Positions 8,680 through 17,088 of a stretch of 64,000 nucleotides of DNA are shown here, piece by piece. Origin of the DNA: Paenibacillus sp. Soil787 (lineage in GTDB: Bacteria; Bacillota; Bacilli; Paenibacillales; NBRC-103111); contig NZ_LMSP01000001.1 of NCBI RefSeq assembly GCF_001429545.1, positions 683,196-747,195 of the forward strand, in the 5' to 3' direction. The notes below the pieces were generated by a model. That model was given only the letters and a program-made list of their open reading frames with translations. It was not told the origin of the DNA and made no database searches. Position 1 is the stretch's first letter. Every line of letters starts with the position of its first letter. The position numbers were made by a program, and so were the translations under genes.

Positions 8680-9609
8680 ATGAATAACTTTGCAAAATCG
8701 TCTTGGTGGAAAAAGGGAGCCGTTCATCTGTTCCCGGTTCCTGCCCTCGCAGTTTACATTCTTTTCGTGATCTATCCGATCCTTTCGGCTTTCGGTTACA
8801 GCTTTTATGACTGGAAGGGTCTCACCCGCGGGGAGTTTGTGGGGCTGGGCAACTTTGTGAGCCTGTTTACAAAAGAACCGTTCAACCATTTATTTTGGAA
8901 TGCGTTTGGTCATAATCTTTATTATTTTGCTGTTGAAATGGCTGTTCAGAACGTGATTGCGTTCGTGCTCGCTTATTTTGTGTACAGCAAACTTAAGGGT
9001 TCGAACTTTCTGAAAATGGCTTACTTTTTACCGAGACTGCTTTCTGTCATCGTCGTAGGTTTTTTGTGGAAACTCATGTTGAACCCGAACAACGGTATTG
9101 TTAATGTACTGCTCAAAAAGATCGGCCTGGTTTCGTGGGCTAAGCCTTGGCTCGGGGATCCGGCTTATGCGTTAACCTCCATTACAATCGTCAACAGCTG
9201 GTTTGGCGTAGGTTTCTCCATGTTGATATTTCTCGCAGGTTTACACGCTATTTCGACAGAAGTTATTGAAGCGGCCAGATTGGACGGAGTAAAAGGTTCT
9301 CGCCTGATCCGTTCCATTATCCTGCCGATGATGAGTCAGTCACTAATTATAATAACTGTGTTTACCTTTATTCATGCTTTCGAAGCGTTCGAACTCATCT
9401 ATGCCATGGAAGGTTCGCAAGGAGAACCTTACAACTCCACCGACACGCTTGCTGTGTTCTTTTATCGGATTGCGTTTGGCGGCTCGTCTGGCGGCGATTC
9501 GGTCGCATTGGGCCTGGGTTCGGCATTGGCAGTAGTCCTATTTTTCATTATCGCGACCATTTCCGCATTCTTTCTATACTTCACTAGGAACCAATCGGCT
9601 CATTCATAA
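8680..9609 (+). CDS. Sugar ABC transporter permease (MalF/UgpA type)
   Basis: 309 aa with about six membrane helices. The cytoplasmic EAA loop is clear (EAARLDGVKGSRLIRSIILP). It pairs with the next gene to form the membrane channel. An AGAGGGGTGGGG ribosome site precedes ATG 8680. No ATPase is encoded in the operon; a shared MsmX-type ATPase elsewhere would be needed, as is usual for this family in Bacillota. Confidence 0.85.
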   Translation: MNNFAKSSWWKKGAVHLFPVPALAVYILFVIYPILSAFGYSFYDWKGLTRGEFVGLGNFVSLFTKEPFNHLFWNAFGHNLYYFAVEMAVQNVIAFVLAYFVYSKLKGSNFLKMAYFLPRLLSVIVVGFLWKLMLNPNNGIVNVLLKKIGLVSWAKPWLGDPAYALTSITIVNSWFGVGFSMLIFLAGLHAISTEVIEAARLDGVKGSRLIRSIILPMMSQSLIIITVFTFIHAFEAFELIYAMEGSQGEPYNSTDTLAVFFYRIAFGGSSGGDSVALGLGSALAVVLFFIIATISAFFLYFTRNQSAHS

Positions 9610-9656
9610 TGAGAGACTTTGGACTACGCCAAAGATCCCTATATTAGGAGGCAGAC

Positions 9657-10481
9657 ATGAAAACCAACAAATCCGTTCGGGGGCTCCAATATGCTGCGGC
9701 GTACGTGGGTGCACTGGTCAGTTTGTATCCGATCTTTCTGATGCTGACCTCCTCTTTCAAGACGAATATCCAGATTTTGAAAAACCCGATGTCGCTTCCG
9801 ACTTCTATATCGTTTACGGCATATAGTAAGCTAATCCATCAAATTCCGTTTGGAACTTATTTTTGGAACAGTGTCGTGGTTAGTAGCGTTTCCGTCGTTT
9901 TGATTTTGCTGTTTGGCGTTTTGGCATCGTTTTATATCGCCAGATATCCATTCCGTTGGAATGGTTTGCTGTTCTTCTTTTTCCTTTTAGGCATGATGAT
10001 TCCAATTAAGCTTGGGATCGTACCGCTGTTCTTATTGATGAAAAAGCTAGCTCTTTTGAATAGCGTTTGGTCGCTCGTTAGCGTCTATACAGCGATTGGA
10101 ATGCCGCTTGCTGTCTTGATTTTAACTGGTTTTTTTAGAACGCTGCCGAAGGAGCTAGAGGAAGCAGCGCGTATCGATGGATCTTCGGATTTCGGTGTTA
10201 TGTGGCACGTATTGCTGCCGCTTATTCGCCCTGCACTGGGGACGGTCATGATTATGAATTTTATTATGGCGTGGAACGATTTCTTTTTCCCGCTGATTTT
10301 TATCCAAGACGATATGAAAAAGACGATACCGGTGGGCATGCTGTCACTTTTCGGACAGTATTCTACAGATTTAAGTATGCTATTCGCCGGGCTCACGTTG
10401 GCTTCCGTGCCGATGATCGTCATGTTTTTCCTAGCGTCGAAACAGTTTATGGAAGGCATGACGGCAGGAGCGGTGAAATAA
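9657..10481 (+). CDS. Sugar ABC transporter permease (MalG/UgpE type)
   Basis: 274 aa, six predicted membrane helices, EAA loop EEAARIDGSSDFGVMWHVLLP near residue 163. TAGGAGG lies just before the start. The stop is separated by one base from the kinase start, indicating tight co-expression. Confidence 0.85.
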   Translation: MKTNKSVRGLQYAAAYVGALVSLYPIFLMLTSSFKTNIQILKNPMSLPTSISFTAYSKLIHQIPFGTYFWNSVVVSSVSVVLILLFGVLASFYIARYPFRWNGLLFFFFLLGMMIPIKLGIVPLFLLMKKLALLNSVWSLVSVYTAIGMPLAVLILTGFFRTLPKELEEAARIDGSSDFGVMWHVLLPLIRPALGTVMIMNFIMAWNDFFFPLIFIQDDMKKTIPVGMLSLFGQYSTDLSMLFAGLTLASVPMIVMFFLASKQFMEGMTAGAVK

Positions 10482-10482
10482 T

Positions 10483-11505
10483 ATGGCTGAAACTAGATAT
10501 ATTGGCATTGACGGCGGAGGGACCAAAACGGTTTGCATTCTCGGTGATGCGGAAGGCAGCATTTTGGCTGAAAGCCGCGGAGAATCCAGCAGTGTGAAGT
10601 CCCGTCCATGGGAGGATGTTCAGCAAGTTTTGCTCACACTCATCCGGGACGTATTAGACCAATCGGGTACGGACATGTCCCAGTTAGGCGGGATTTTCCT
10701 CGGACTTGCTGGGAGTGACCGTCCCGAAGACCGGAAACGAATCAGCGACTGGCTGCAAACGGAATTGCCGGAAGGTGTTCCGATCACCGTCCACAATGAT
10801 GCAGTGACCGCTCTGGCCGCCGGTACTTGGGGACAGAAGGGCATTGCGCTCATTTCAGGCACAGGCTCGATCGCTTATGGATTTGATCCAGCGACGGGCG
10901 GATTTGTAAGAGTCGGAGGCTGGGGCTATTTACTCGGCGATGAAGGAAGCGGGTTTGATCTTGGGCGGAAAGCGCTTGTTGCAGTTATGCGAGCGTATGA
11001 CGGTCGAGGTGAGCCTACAGCTTTGACGGAGTTAGTTCTTGAGCGTTGGTCCTTGCAGCACCCGGGGCAATTGATCAACACGATTTATGGCCAGGACAAT
11101 GTACGGACCATGATTGCGGATGGTTCCAAGCTTGTCATGCGGGCAGCAGCAGATGGAGATCCGATTGCTGTTAAGCTCGTGGAAGAAGCGATTCAAGAGC
11201 TAGAAGAACTCGTAAAGACGGTCATAGCCTCCATGGGGGAACAACAGCCGATTGAGGAAAGCGATAGCCATGATCACTTAGTGGGAAAAACAATCCCTCT
11301 TGTGATAACGGGGGGCTTATTTTCAGACCAAATGTTCGAAAAACGCTTTATGCAAACACCGTTGATACAGTCCGGCATGTTCGATGTCCGGCTGCTCGAA
11401 CGCCCGCCAGTAATTGGAGCCTATCTACTTGCCTTACAGGAGCGTGGCTTCGAATTAACGGAAGTCATGAAACAACGAATGGCAGCATTTATCTTCCGTA
11501 AATAG
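10483..11505 (+). CDS. murK: BadF/BadG-type amino-sugar kinase, probable MurNAc/GlcNAc kinase
   Basis: 340 aa ASKHA-fold kinase: IGIDGGGTKT phosphate-1 motif at residues 5-14, VHNDAVTALAAG, ISGTGSIAYG adenosine/phosphate-2 motif, GDEGSGFDLG. The class contains N-acetylglucosamine kinase and Clostridium MurK, which phosphorylates both MurNAc and GlcNAc at O6. Directly ahead of murQ and behind an ABC importer, it would supply MurNAc-6-phosphate, a step a PTS would otherwise perform. MurK specificity is inferred from context. Confidence 0.75.
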   Translation: MAETRYIGIDGGGTKTVCILGDAEGSILAESRGESSSVKSRPWEDVQQVLLTLIRDVLDQSGTDMSQLGGIFLGLAGSDRPEDRKRISDWLQTELPEGVPITVHNDAVTALAAGTWGQKGIALISGTGSIAYGFDPATGGFVRVGGWGYLLGDEGSGFDLGRKALVAVMRAYDGRGEPTALTELVLERWSLQHPGQLINTIYGQDNVRTMIADGSKLVMRAAADGDPIAVKLVEEAIQELEELVKTVIASMGEQQPIEESDSHDHLVGKTIPLVITGGLFSDQMFEKRFMQTPLIQSGMFDVRLLERPPVIGAYLLALQERGFELTEVMKQRMAAFIFRK

Positions 11506-11544
11506 ATGCTAAGTAACGTATTGATACAAAGGAGGCAAGGTAAC

Positions 11545-12456
11545 GTGGTACAACAAGTGAATCAAGCGGTTACCGAGCAGAGAAATGCAAAGTCTAGTCA
11601 CCTTGACCGACTGACTGTTCGGGAGATCGTGACGCTTATGAATGAAGAAGACCAAACGGTAGCTCATTCCGTAAACGAAGCTTTACCGCAAATCTCTGCT
11701 GCAGCTGAAGCGGTGGTCGAGGCCATGACTCACGGCGGTCGACTATTCTATATCGGTGCTGGAACCAGTGGTCGTCTCGGCGTTCTAGATGCATCCGAAT
11801 GTCCGCCTACGTTCGGTGTAGAGCCAGAACTTGTGAACGGCATTATTGCTGGAGGCGAAATAGCCATTCGTTCAGCTGTAGAGAACGCCGAAGATGATGA
11901 GGAAGCTGGTGTACGTGCGATAGCAGATGTTGCACGGGCTGGTGATGTTGTCGTCGGCATTACAGCAAGCGGAACCGCTCCTTATGTGATTGGCGCCATA
12001 CGAGAGGCTAACCGGCTGGGTCTATCGACGATCGGCATAAGCTGTAACCGGGATACGCAGCTAAGTAGAGTAGCGAAGTATCCAATTGAGGTGCCTGTCG
12101 GGCCTGAGATTATAACAGGATCGACAAGGTTAAAGGCGGGAACTGCGCAAAAAATGGTTCTCAACATGATCTCCACGACCGTGATGATTCAGATGGGCAA
12201 GGTGTATGGTAATCTGATGGTAAATGTTCAGGCGACGAATAAGAAGCTCAGGGATCGTACCGTGCGGATTATTCAAGAGGCGACAGGCACAGATGAAGAA
12301 TCAGCCCGCCGCGTCGGAATGGAAGCCAAGGGAGATGCAAGAGTCGCCATTTTGATGCTGATGTTTGGCGTAAGCCGCGAGAAGGCTTTGGATGCGCTTG
12401 TACAAGTAAATGATCATTTCGGTAATGCTGTAAAGCAGCTTGAACAAGCTCAATAA
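11545..12456 (+). CDS. murQ: N-acetylmuramic acid 6-phosphate etherase MurQ
   Basis: Cleaves the lactyl ether of MurNAc-6-phosphate to GlcNAc-6-phosphate and D-lactate in the cytoplasm. The GTG start at 11545 is chosen because AAAGGAGG (11528-11535) lies 9 bases upstream, giving 303 aa, a normal length. SIS domain with the signature GAGTSGRLGVLDASECPPTFG (split by line at GVLD); acidic residues in ECPPTFG and AVENAEDD match the catalytic positions known for the family. The C-terminal helical domain (DEESARRVGMEAKGDARVAI) is present. Last gene of the operon. Confidence 0.95.
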   Translation: MVQQVNQAVTEQRNAKSSHLDRLTVREIVTLMNEEDQTVAHSVNEALPQISAAAEAVVEAMTHGGRLFYIGAGTSGRLGVLDASECPPTFGVEPELVNGIIAGGEIAIRSAVENAEDDEEAGVRAIADVARAGDVVVGITASGTAPYVIGAIREANRLGLSTIGISCNRDTQLSRVAKYPIEVPVGPEIITGSTRLKAGTAQKMVLNMISTTVMIQMGKVYGNLMVNVQATNKKLRDRTVRIIQEATGTDEESARRVGMEAKGDARVAILMLMFGVSREKALDALVQVNDHFGNAVKQLEQAQ

Positions 12457-12480
12457 GAAACCATTCTATTTAAACATTAT

Positions 12481-12518
12481 ATGCCTAGGCTGATAGTATT
12501 CAGTTTAGGCATTTTTTA
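12481..12518 (+). terminator. Terminator of the muropeptide operon
   Basis: ATGCCTA ... TAGGCAT with an inner CTGA/TCAG, followed by a T-rich tract; 25 bases after murQ. Confidence 0.85.
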
Positions 12519-12788
12519 TTATTGTATAGGAAATTATGAAAGATGCCGATCTGTGGATAAGTGTTAAAGAATGAAAATAGAAATGAAAGGGTTTCATGTT
12601 GAGAGGCTCGAACCAGCATTACTACCGCCGCGCGAGCTGTCCGTTAAGAGTTGAAAAGGCGCTTACAATATAAGAGGATTTCAAGAATTGGTTGGAACCG
12701 TATCCCAGCCCCTCTTCATGAGCCAAAAGTATGCGTTACATAAAAGGACCTGAGGCGGGGCTTTAGGTTTTTTCTCAACACGCCAGTA

Positions 12789-13004
12789 TTGATATGTTTT
12801 GGGTTTGGGGTATGCGAAGCTTACCCCTTAGAAGGCAGAAAAGGCTGTCTCGGAGGCCCGGATACAGCGAAATTGGCGCGAGACTCCTTCTATAAGAGTA
12901 CGATTATGGAAGTACACGGCCCGAGCATTGAAGCTGACGCCGAAGGCCAAATTTCTTTACCGATAGGTCCTTGCGAAATTGTTACCATCGGGATTCAACG
13001 ATAA
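12789..13004 (+). pseudogene. Possible C-terminal remnant of a glycoside hydrolase (GH38-like)
   Basis: The last 40 codons before TAA (…VHGPSIEADAEGQ, ISLPIGPCEIVTIGI) resemble the closing beta-domain of alpha-mannosidase-type hydrolases, which often end in a PxEIxT strand. Nothing upstream (12519-12788) reads as the rest of such an enzyme, and no ribosome site is seen. A weak hairpin with T run (ACCT/AGGT near 12748-12775) precedes it. The assignment is tentative; it may simply be a chance ORF. Confidence 0.3.
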
Positions 13005-13053
13005 GATTAGCTGGAACATTCGGATCGGTAATCAGCATGAAATGAATAGTTCT

Positions 13054-13174
13054 ATTGGAATATTTCCAATGGAATCGGCTCATAAGCTTCGAAAAATGCA
13101 ATTTCATTGGAAATATTCCAATGAAATCGGATTCCATGCTGCCAAATCTCTACTTTCATTGGAGTTGATCCAAT
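13054..13174. repeat. Second cluster of ATTGGA-N5-TCCAAT palindromes (3 copies)
   Basis: Copies at 13054-13070, 13106-13122 (arms extend to 11 bases, 13101-13127) and 13158-13174. All keep a 5-base spacer and differ inside it. Same family as 5101-5173. The stretch 13005-13252 holds no gene. Confidence 0.85.
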
Positions 13175-13252
13175 GGGAGTAGGATTCAGGCGCCTGATGT
13201 GGTCCGTGGATTGAGTAGTACACTGAGGTATAACACTAAATAGAAGCAAAAT

Positions 13253-13295
13253 AGACCAATCTAAGTCATTCAAACTTTAGGTTGGTCTTTTTTTT
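13253..13295. terminator. Terminator, probably bidirectional
   Basis: AGACCAA ... TTGGTCT with inner CTAA/TTAG, then eight or more T on the + strand. It lies just beyond the 3' end of the minus-strand gene at 13323-13937. Confidence 0.75.
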
Positions 13296-13322
13296 GTCTG
13301 AATGGATATACCTGATCACGAG

Positions 13323-13937
13323 TCAGGATTGAACGTCAATCAGAGGCATTTTTTTCCGCTTCGCCTTGAAGGCTAGATAAATACTGGTCGCAACGGCGCC
13401 TATGGTACCGCAAATGATATCTGTCATTGTGTCGATTAAGCTACCATTTTGGGAATGGAGACCGAACAGACCATCCGTCGTATACTCGTAGATTTCCCAA
13501 ACGCCGGCCATGGCGGTGGAAAAGAAAAGGCAAAACCACACGGCAACCTGCGCATTCGGCGCGGCCTCTTTCTCGCCGTTACTTGCTTTCATATAAACTA
13601 ATAAACCGACGAAGCAAAGAATCAAGCCCGAAAAGAGATGCTCGATTTTATCCAGGTAAGGGATTACTTTATAAAATCCAAACTCGTTTGCCATAAACAT
13701 GGAGACAAAAATGAACAATAGAACGGAAAACCGCAACGCAGCAAACATTGTTGTTTTTGTGATTTTGACCACGAATCGGATGATCAGCAGTACGGCAACG
13801 ATCAAAACGGCCTGAAACATTTTTGCAGGAATGCCTTTCAACCAAAAATAAACCAAGCAGACTGCAGCAGTCGCATACAGGGCTAGTTCAAAGAGGTCGT
13901 TCCATTTATCTTTGTGTTTTTGCTTTTGCATCTCCAT
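13323..13937 (-). CDS. Multispanning membrane protein, DUF2238/YjdF-like
   Basis: 204 aa with about six membrane helices. Conserved polar residues fall in the helices: LDKIEHLFSG, VWEIYEYTTDG and DTMTDIICGTIGA. This is the H...WE..E...D..D pattern of the DUF2238 inner-membrane family, whose function is unknown. Minus strand, alone, facing a shared terminator. A basic, Lys-rich N-terminus (MEMQKQKHKDK) suggests an inside N-terminus. Confidence 0.7.
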   Translation of the reverse strand: MEMQKQKHKDKWNDLFELALYATAAVCLVYFWLKGIPAKMFQAVLIVAVLLIIRFVVKITKTTMFAALRFSVLLFIFVSMFMANEFGFYKVIPYLDKIEHLFSGLILCFVGLLVYMKASNGEKEAAPNAQVAVWFCLFFSTAMAGVWEIYEYTTDGLFGLHSQNGSLIDTMTDIICGTIGAVATSIYLAFKAKRKKMPLIDVQS

Positions 13938-14168
13938 TACTCGCCTCGAATTCCTAAATTAGTCTTTTAAGTAAATATTGAACAAATACATTTTACTCTA
14001 AAAACAAGACGCCTCAATCATTTAGGAATAAAAATGTATGTTGGCTCTTCATTCATTGCTCGGGAAATAGCTAAATCGAGTTCCCTCTTTCCATTTCTAC
14101 CCAAAATCCATCGTCCATATTCCGAATAATTCTGTTTGATCAAGTCATTTTGACGAGAGAGGCATATC

Positions 14169-14197
14169 TTGACACATATTTAATAAGTAGATATTAT
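14169..14197 (+). promoter_or_regulatory. Consensus sigma-A promoter before the flavoprotein gene
   Basis: TTGACA (14169-14174), 17 bases, TATTAT (14192-14197). A TATTATAGATAT sequence begins at the -10 and a near copy (ATTATAGATATTAAG) recurs at 14288, 40 bases before the start codon, suggesting paired binding sites. The rest of 13938-14346 shows no gene. Confidence 0.65.
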
Positions 14198-14346
14198 AGA
14201 TATATTAAGTCTGTAATAAGAGAGATTTTGATTGATTTGGCTCACAAAGTAAATACAAGTTTGAGCTAAGTCATTTTTGTAAAGCTATTATAGATATTAA
14301 GAATCTATTATGACCTAATTATAATTTTGAATAGGAGATGATCATC

Positions 14347-15249
14347 ATGATTTATGATTGTGCCATTATTGGCGGTGGACCAGCGGGTTTGAATGCAGCA
14401 CTGGTATTAGGCAGAGCAAGGAGAAGCGTGGCCTTGATTGACAATAATCAGCCTAGAAATGCCGTAACGCACGCTTCTCATGGATTTATTACGCGAGATG
14501 GCATGGCACCGGCCGAATTCAGACGTATTGCCTATGAAGAAGTGCTGCGTTATCCGTCAGTTAATCAATGGCGAACCGAGGTTACTTCTGTTAACAAGAC
14601 CGAATATGGATTTGAGATGTTCACTTTATCTGGTTTTAGCGTTCAATCGCGAAAACTGATTTTGGCCACGGGTGTAAAGGAAATTTTTCCCGAGATCGAA
14701 GGTTTTTATCCGTTATATGGGAAAAGTTTGTTTAATTGTCCCTACTGTGACGGCTGGGAGCTTCGGGATCAACCGCTTGTTGTTGTCTCCGAGTTTCCGA
14801 CTGCTTTCCATACGGCTAAACTTCTTCTCAATTGGAGTAAGGACGTGGTACTATGCACGAACGGTCATGCATCATTGTCGGATCAGCAAAAAGAATGGCT
14901 TGAATCGAAGGGAATTAAGGTCATGGAACAACCAATTACGGCCTTTATCGGTCAAAATGGATTGCTTGAACAGGTCCGATTTACAGATGGTACTCATATC
15001 CTGAGAGCCGGTGGATTCGTTACCCCTAAATTTGTGCCAAAAGCAACATTTGGAGAAAGCTTGGGCTGCGAAATGACGGAATTAGGTGGAATTAAGACGG
15101 ATGAGTTTGGAAGAAGTTCGGTCACGGGTTTATTTGCCGCCGGAGATGCGTCGTATTTCATGCCTTCGCAATTAATTTATGCTGCGGCCGACGGCAGCAA
15201 ATCGGCTGTTGGTGTGAATATGGATTTGATGGAGGAATTCATCTCATGA
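14347..15249 (+). CDS. Thioredoxin-reductase-like FAD/NAD(P)H oxidoreductase
   Basis: 300 aa. ATG 14347 is preferred over 14338 because AGGAG (14332-14336) would nearly touch the earlier one. FAD motif IIGGGPAGLNAAL at residues 7-19; the redox centre is CPYC (FNCPYCDGWE, about residue 130); the closing FAD motif is LFAAGDAS. The family includes bacterial thioredoxin reductases and GliT/DepH-like dithiol oxidases, which form disulfides in natural products. CPYC with DGWE points to the broad TrxR-like subgroup of unknown partner rather than to housekeeping TrxB. Single-gene unit. Confidence 0.75.
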   Translation: MIYDCAIIGGGPAGLNAALVLGRARRSVALIDNNQPRNAVTHASHGFITRDGMAPAEFRRIAYEEVLRYPSVNQWRTEVTSVNKTEYGFEMFTLSGFSVQSRKLILATGVKEIFPEIEGFYPLYGKSLFNCPYCDGWELRDQPLVVVSEFPTAFHTAKLLLNWSKDVVLCTNGHASLSDQQKEWLESKGIKVMEQPITAFIGQNGLLEQVRFTDGTHILRAGGFVTPKFVPKATFGESLGCEMTELGGIKTDEFGRSSVTGLFAAGDASYFMPSQLIYAAADGSKSAVGVNMDLMEEFIS

Positions 15250-15313
15250 CCGTTTTTAGTTCGGCGATTGGGTGACACCTAAAAATCGTATTGTTTTTCA
15301 GTCATGTTTAAGT

Positions 15314-15349
15314 ACCGCCATATGACTAACCGTCGTATGGCGGTTTTTT
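15314..15349 (+). terminator. Strong terminator
   Basis: ACCGCCATATGAC pairs with GTCGTATGGCGGT around a 5-base loop, then six T; 65 bases after the flavoprotein gene. Confidence 0.9.
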
Positions 15350-15353
15350 AACC

Positions 15354-15376
15354 ACAGAAAGTATAAGTTTTCTGTT
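15354..15376. repeat. Short hairpin related to the 44-nt AGAAAG element
   Basis: ACAGAAA GTATAAG TTTTCTGT. It shares AGAAAGTATAAGTTT with the element at 25649 and follows a terminator in the same way. Confidence 0.4.
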
Positions 15377-15674
15377 TCCGAAAACCGCTTTCTTATGTGG
15401 TCACACCAGTCCCCTAACCGTAAACCGCTCAACCGTCTATTTCCGTATCGATTCTCCAATATAGCCTCTTCTTCTGCAAGTAGCCAAAATATTAATGTTC
15501 ACCCACCTGTGAACATATTCTTGATGATCTACCTGCCCTCGCACTCAACTTTCTACTATATACTCCAATAAAGGAGCACATCCATCACATGGCCCAATCA
15601 CAGGCAAGCCGCATTCATAGTTCTTTTATCTATATCTCAAACTCAACCCGCACCTGGAATCACCAGATTTTCGC

Positions 15675-15800
15675 GGAACGAGGAGCCTCTATTTCCCGCA
15701 TTTGTGGTGTAAAAACCGGGAAAACGGCAAAATAGCGGCCACACGTTCCGCGTATCGGCCCCGTATTGGCATAATCCCCGAAATAACGGCTCCTCGTTCC
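15675..15800. repeat. Locus A of the 20-bp GGAACG...TATTT motif (3 units)
   Basis: One forward unit (15675-15694) and two reversed units (15730-15749, 15781-15800). The consensus is GGAACG-N6-CGYTATTT with small deviations. The rest of 15250-16038 shows no gene. Confidence 0.85.
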
Positions 15801-15890
15801 CTATGATCCGCAGATTAGCAGCGTATATGTCCGAAATTACTCCACAGAGTTGGAGTTGATCAGATTTCTTATGCCTTAAGTATGACGACA

Positions 15891-16007
15891 TATATGACGT
15901 CATATATAAATATAAAGCGCTATTATAAGGGCGAATAATGATATTTCTGTGAACTTTAAAATATATATTGTACATTATATAACCTTGTGATACATTTATG
16001 ACATACT
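15891..16007 (+). promoter_or_regulatory. gapB control region: palindrome and two CcpN-like sites
   Basis: TATATGACGTCATATA (15891-15906) is a perfect 16-base palindrome. Nearer the gene, TGTGATACATT (15986-15996, one mismatch) and TATGACATACT (15997-16007, full match) fit the CcpN consensus TRTGHYATAYW as I recall it from B. subtilis; they are adjacent and in the same direction. They stand 32 bases before the start codon, where repression by the downstream ccpN product would act. The consensus is from memory. Confidence 0.5.
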
Positions 16008-16038
16008 AAATAACGTATTAACGAATTGGAGGATGGAG

Positions 16039-17088
16039 ATGCGAGTTGGAATTAGTGGTACAGGTAGAATCGGGAGGCTATGTCTGAGAAAAGCATTGTC
16101 CGACAAACAGCAGGAGTTTGAAGTCAATGTGATCAACTCAACAAGCCCCATTCATGTATTAGCCCATTTGTTGAAATATGACTCGGTTCATGGCACTTGG
16201 GATGCGAAAATTGATGTGTTAAATGACAACTTAATGAAGATTAACGGAAAGCTGATTTCCGTCATTTGTGAAAGAGAACCTGATTTATTGCCGTGGGAGG
16301 ATTATGGTGCCCAATTGGTTGTGGATGCAACTGGAAAGTTCAATCATCGGCATGGCGCTGAACGACATTTATTTGCTGGAGCCAAGAAGGTTTTGATTAC
16401 TGCACCAGGGACGAACATGGACCTCACGGTCGTCATGGGAGTGAATGAAAAGAATTATGATCCGAAGCAGCATCGTTTGGTATCTGCAGCTTCCTGTACA
16501 ACCAACTGTATCGCACCAGTTCTACATATTCTAGATGAAGCGTTTTCAGTCAAACAGGGTTGGATGACAACGGTACATGCTTTTACGAATGATCAAAATC
16601 ATATGGATAACCCGCATAAAGATCTTCGACGCGCAAGGGCATGTACAAATTCGATTATTCCGACTTCGACTGGCGTGGGAAAAGCTCTAATCGATGTGAT
16701 TCCTCATCTCGCATCGCAAATTCAAGGCGTCTCCGTTCGCGTACCAACACAAGATGTTTCTCTGTTAGATCTTCAAGTAGTGGTCGGCCGTAAAGTTAGC
16801 GTTGATGATGTGAAGTCCGCCATCAAGAAGGCGATTGCCGGGCTAATAGGAACGTTTGTTGACTACAATGAATTGCCGCTTGTTTCTGCGGATTATATAG
16901 GTAATGAGAAATCTGCCATCATCGACGGTCTTAGCATTATGACGTTCGAAAACCAAATTAAGCTGCTGGCCTGGTATGACAACGAATGGGGTTACACAAA
17001 CCGAGTTATTGATTTAGTAGCTCATATGTCACGTGCTGAAAGCACACAACTAAAGGAGGAAACGAAATGTCTAACACAAACCATGTAA
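16039..17088 (+). CDS. gapB: Glyceraldehyde-3-phosphate dehydrogenase, gluconeogenic GapB type
   Basis: 349 aa from ATG 16039 (6 bases after GGAGG 16028-16032; ATG 16033 would touch it). N-terminal NAD(P)-binding motif VGISGTGRIGRLCLRKA, catalytic SCTTNC, and the C-terminal WYDNEWGYTNRV helix, all typical of GAPDH. The dinucleotide loop reads NSTSP rather than the ND of strictly NAD-dependent glycolytic forms, compatible with NADP use. Its operon partners ppdK, ccpN and yqfL argue for the gluconeogenic role, with the CcpN-like sites upstream as control. Confidence 0.9.
   Translation: MRVGISGTGRIGRLCLRKALSDKQQEFEVNVINSTSPIHVLAHLLKYDSVHGTWDAKIDVLNDNLMKINGKLISVICEREPDLLPWEDYGAQLVVDATGKFNHRHGAERHLFAGAKKVLITAPGTNMDLTVVMGVNEKNYDPKQHRLVSAASCTTNCIAPVLHILDEAFSVKQGWMTTVHAFTNDQNHMDNPHKDLRRARACTNSIIPTSTGVGKALIDVIPHLASQIQGVSVRVPTQDVSLLDLQVVVGRKVSVDDVKSAIKKAIAGLIGTFVDYNELPLVSADYIGNEKSAIIDGLSIMTFENQIKLLAWYDNEWGYTNRVIDLVAHMSRAESTQLKEETKCLTQTM

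Noticed and set aside
13052..13273. Small frames in both strands over the ATTGGA palindromes
   Set aside because: They consist of translated palindrome copies (repeated I-P-L-E-I-F-Q or F-H-W-K-Y patterns).
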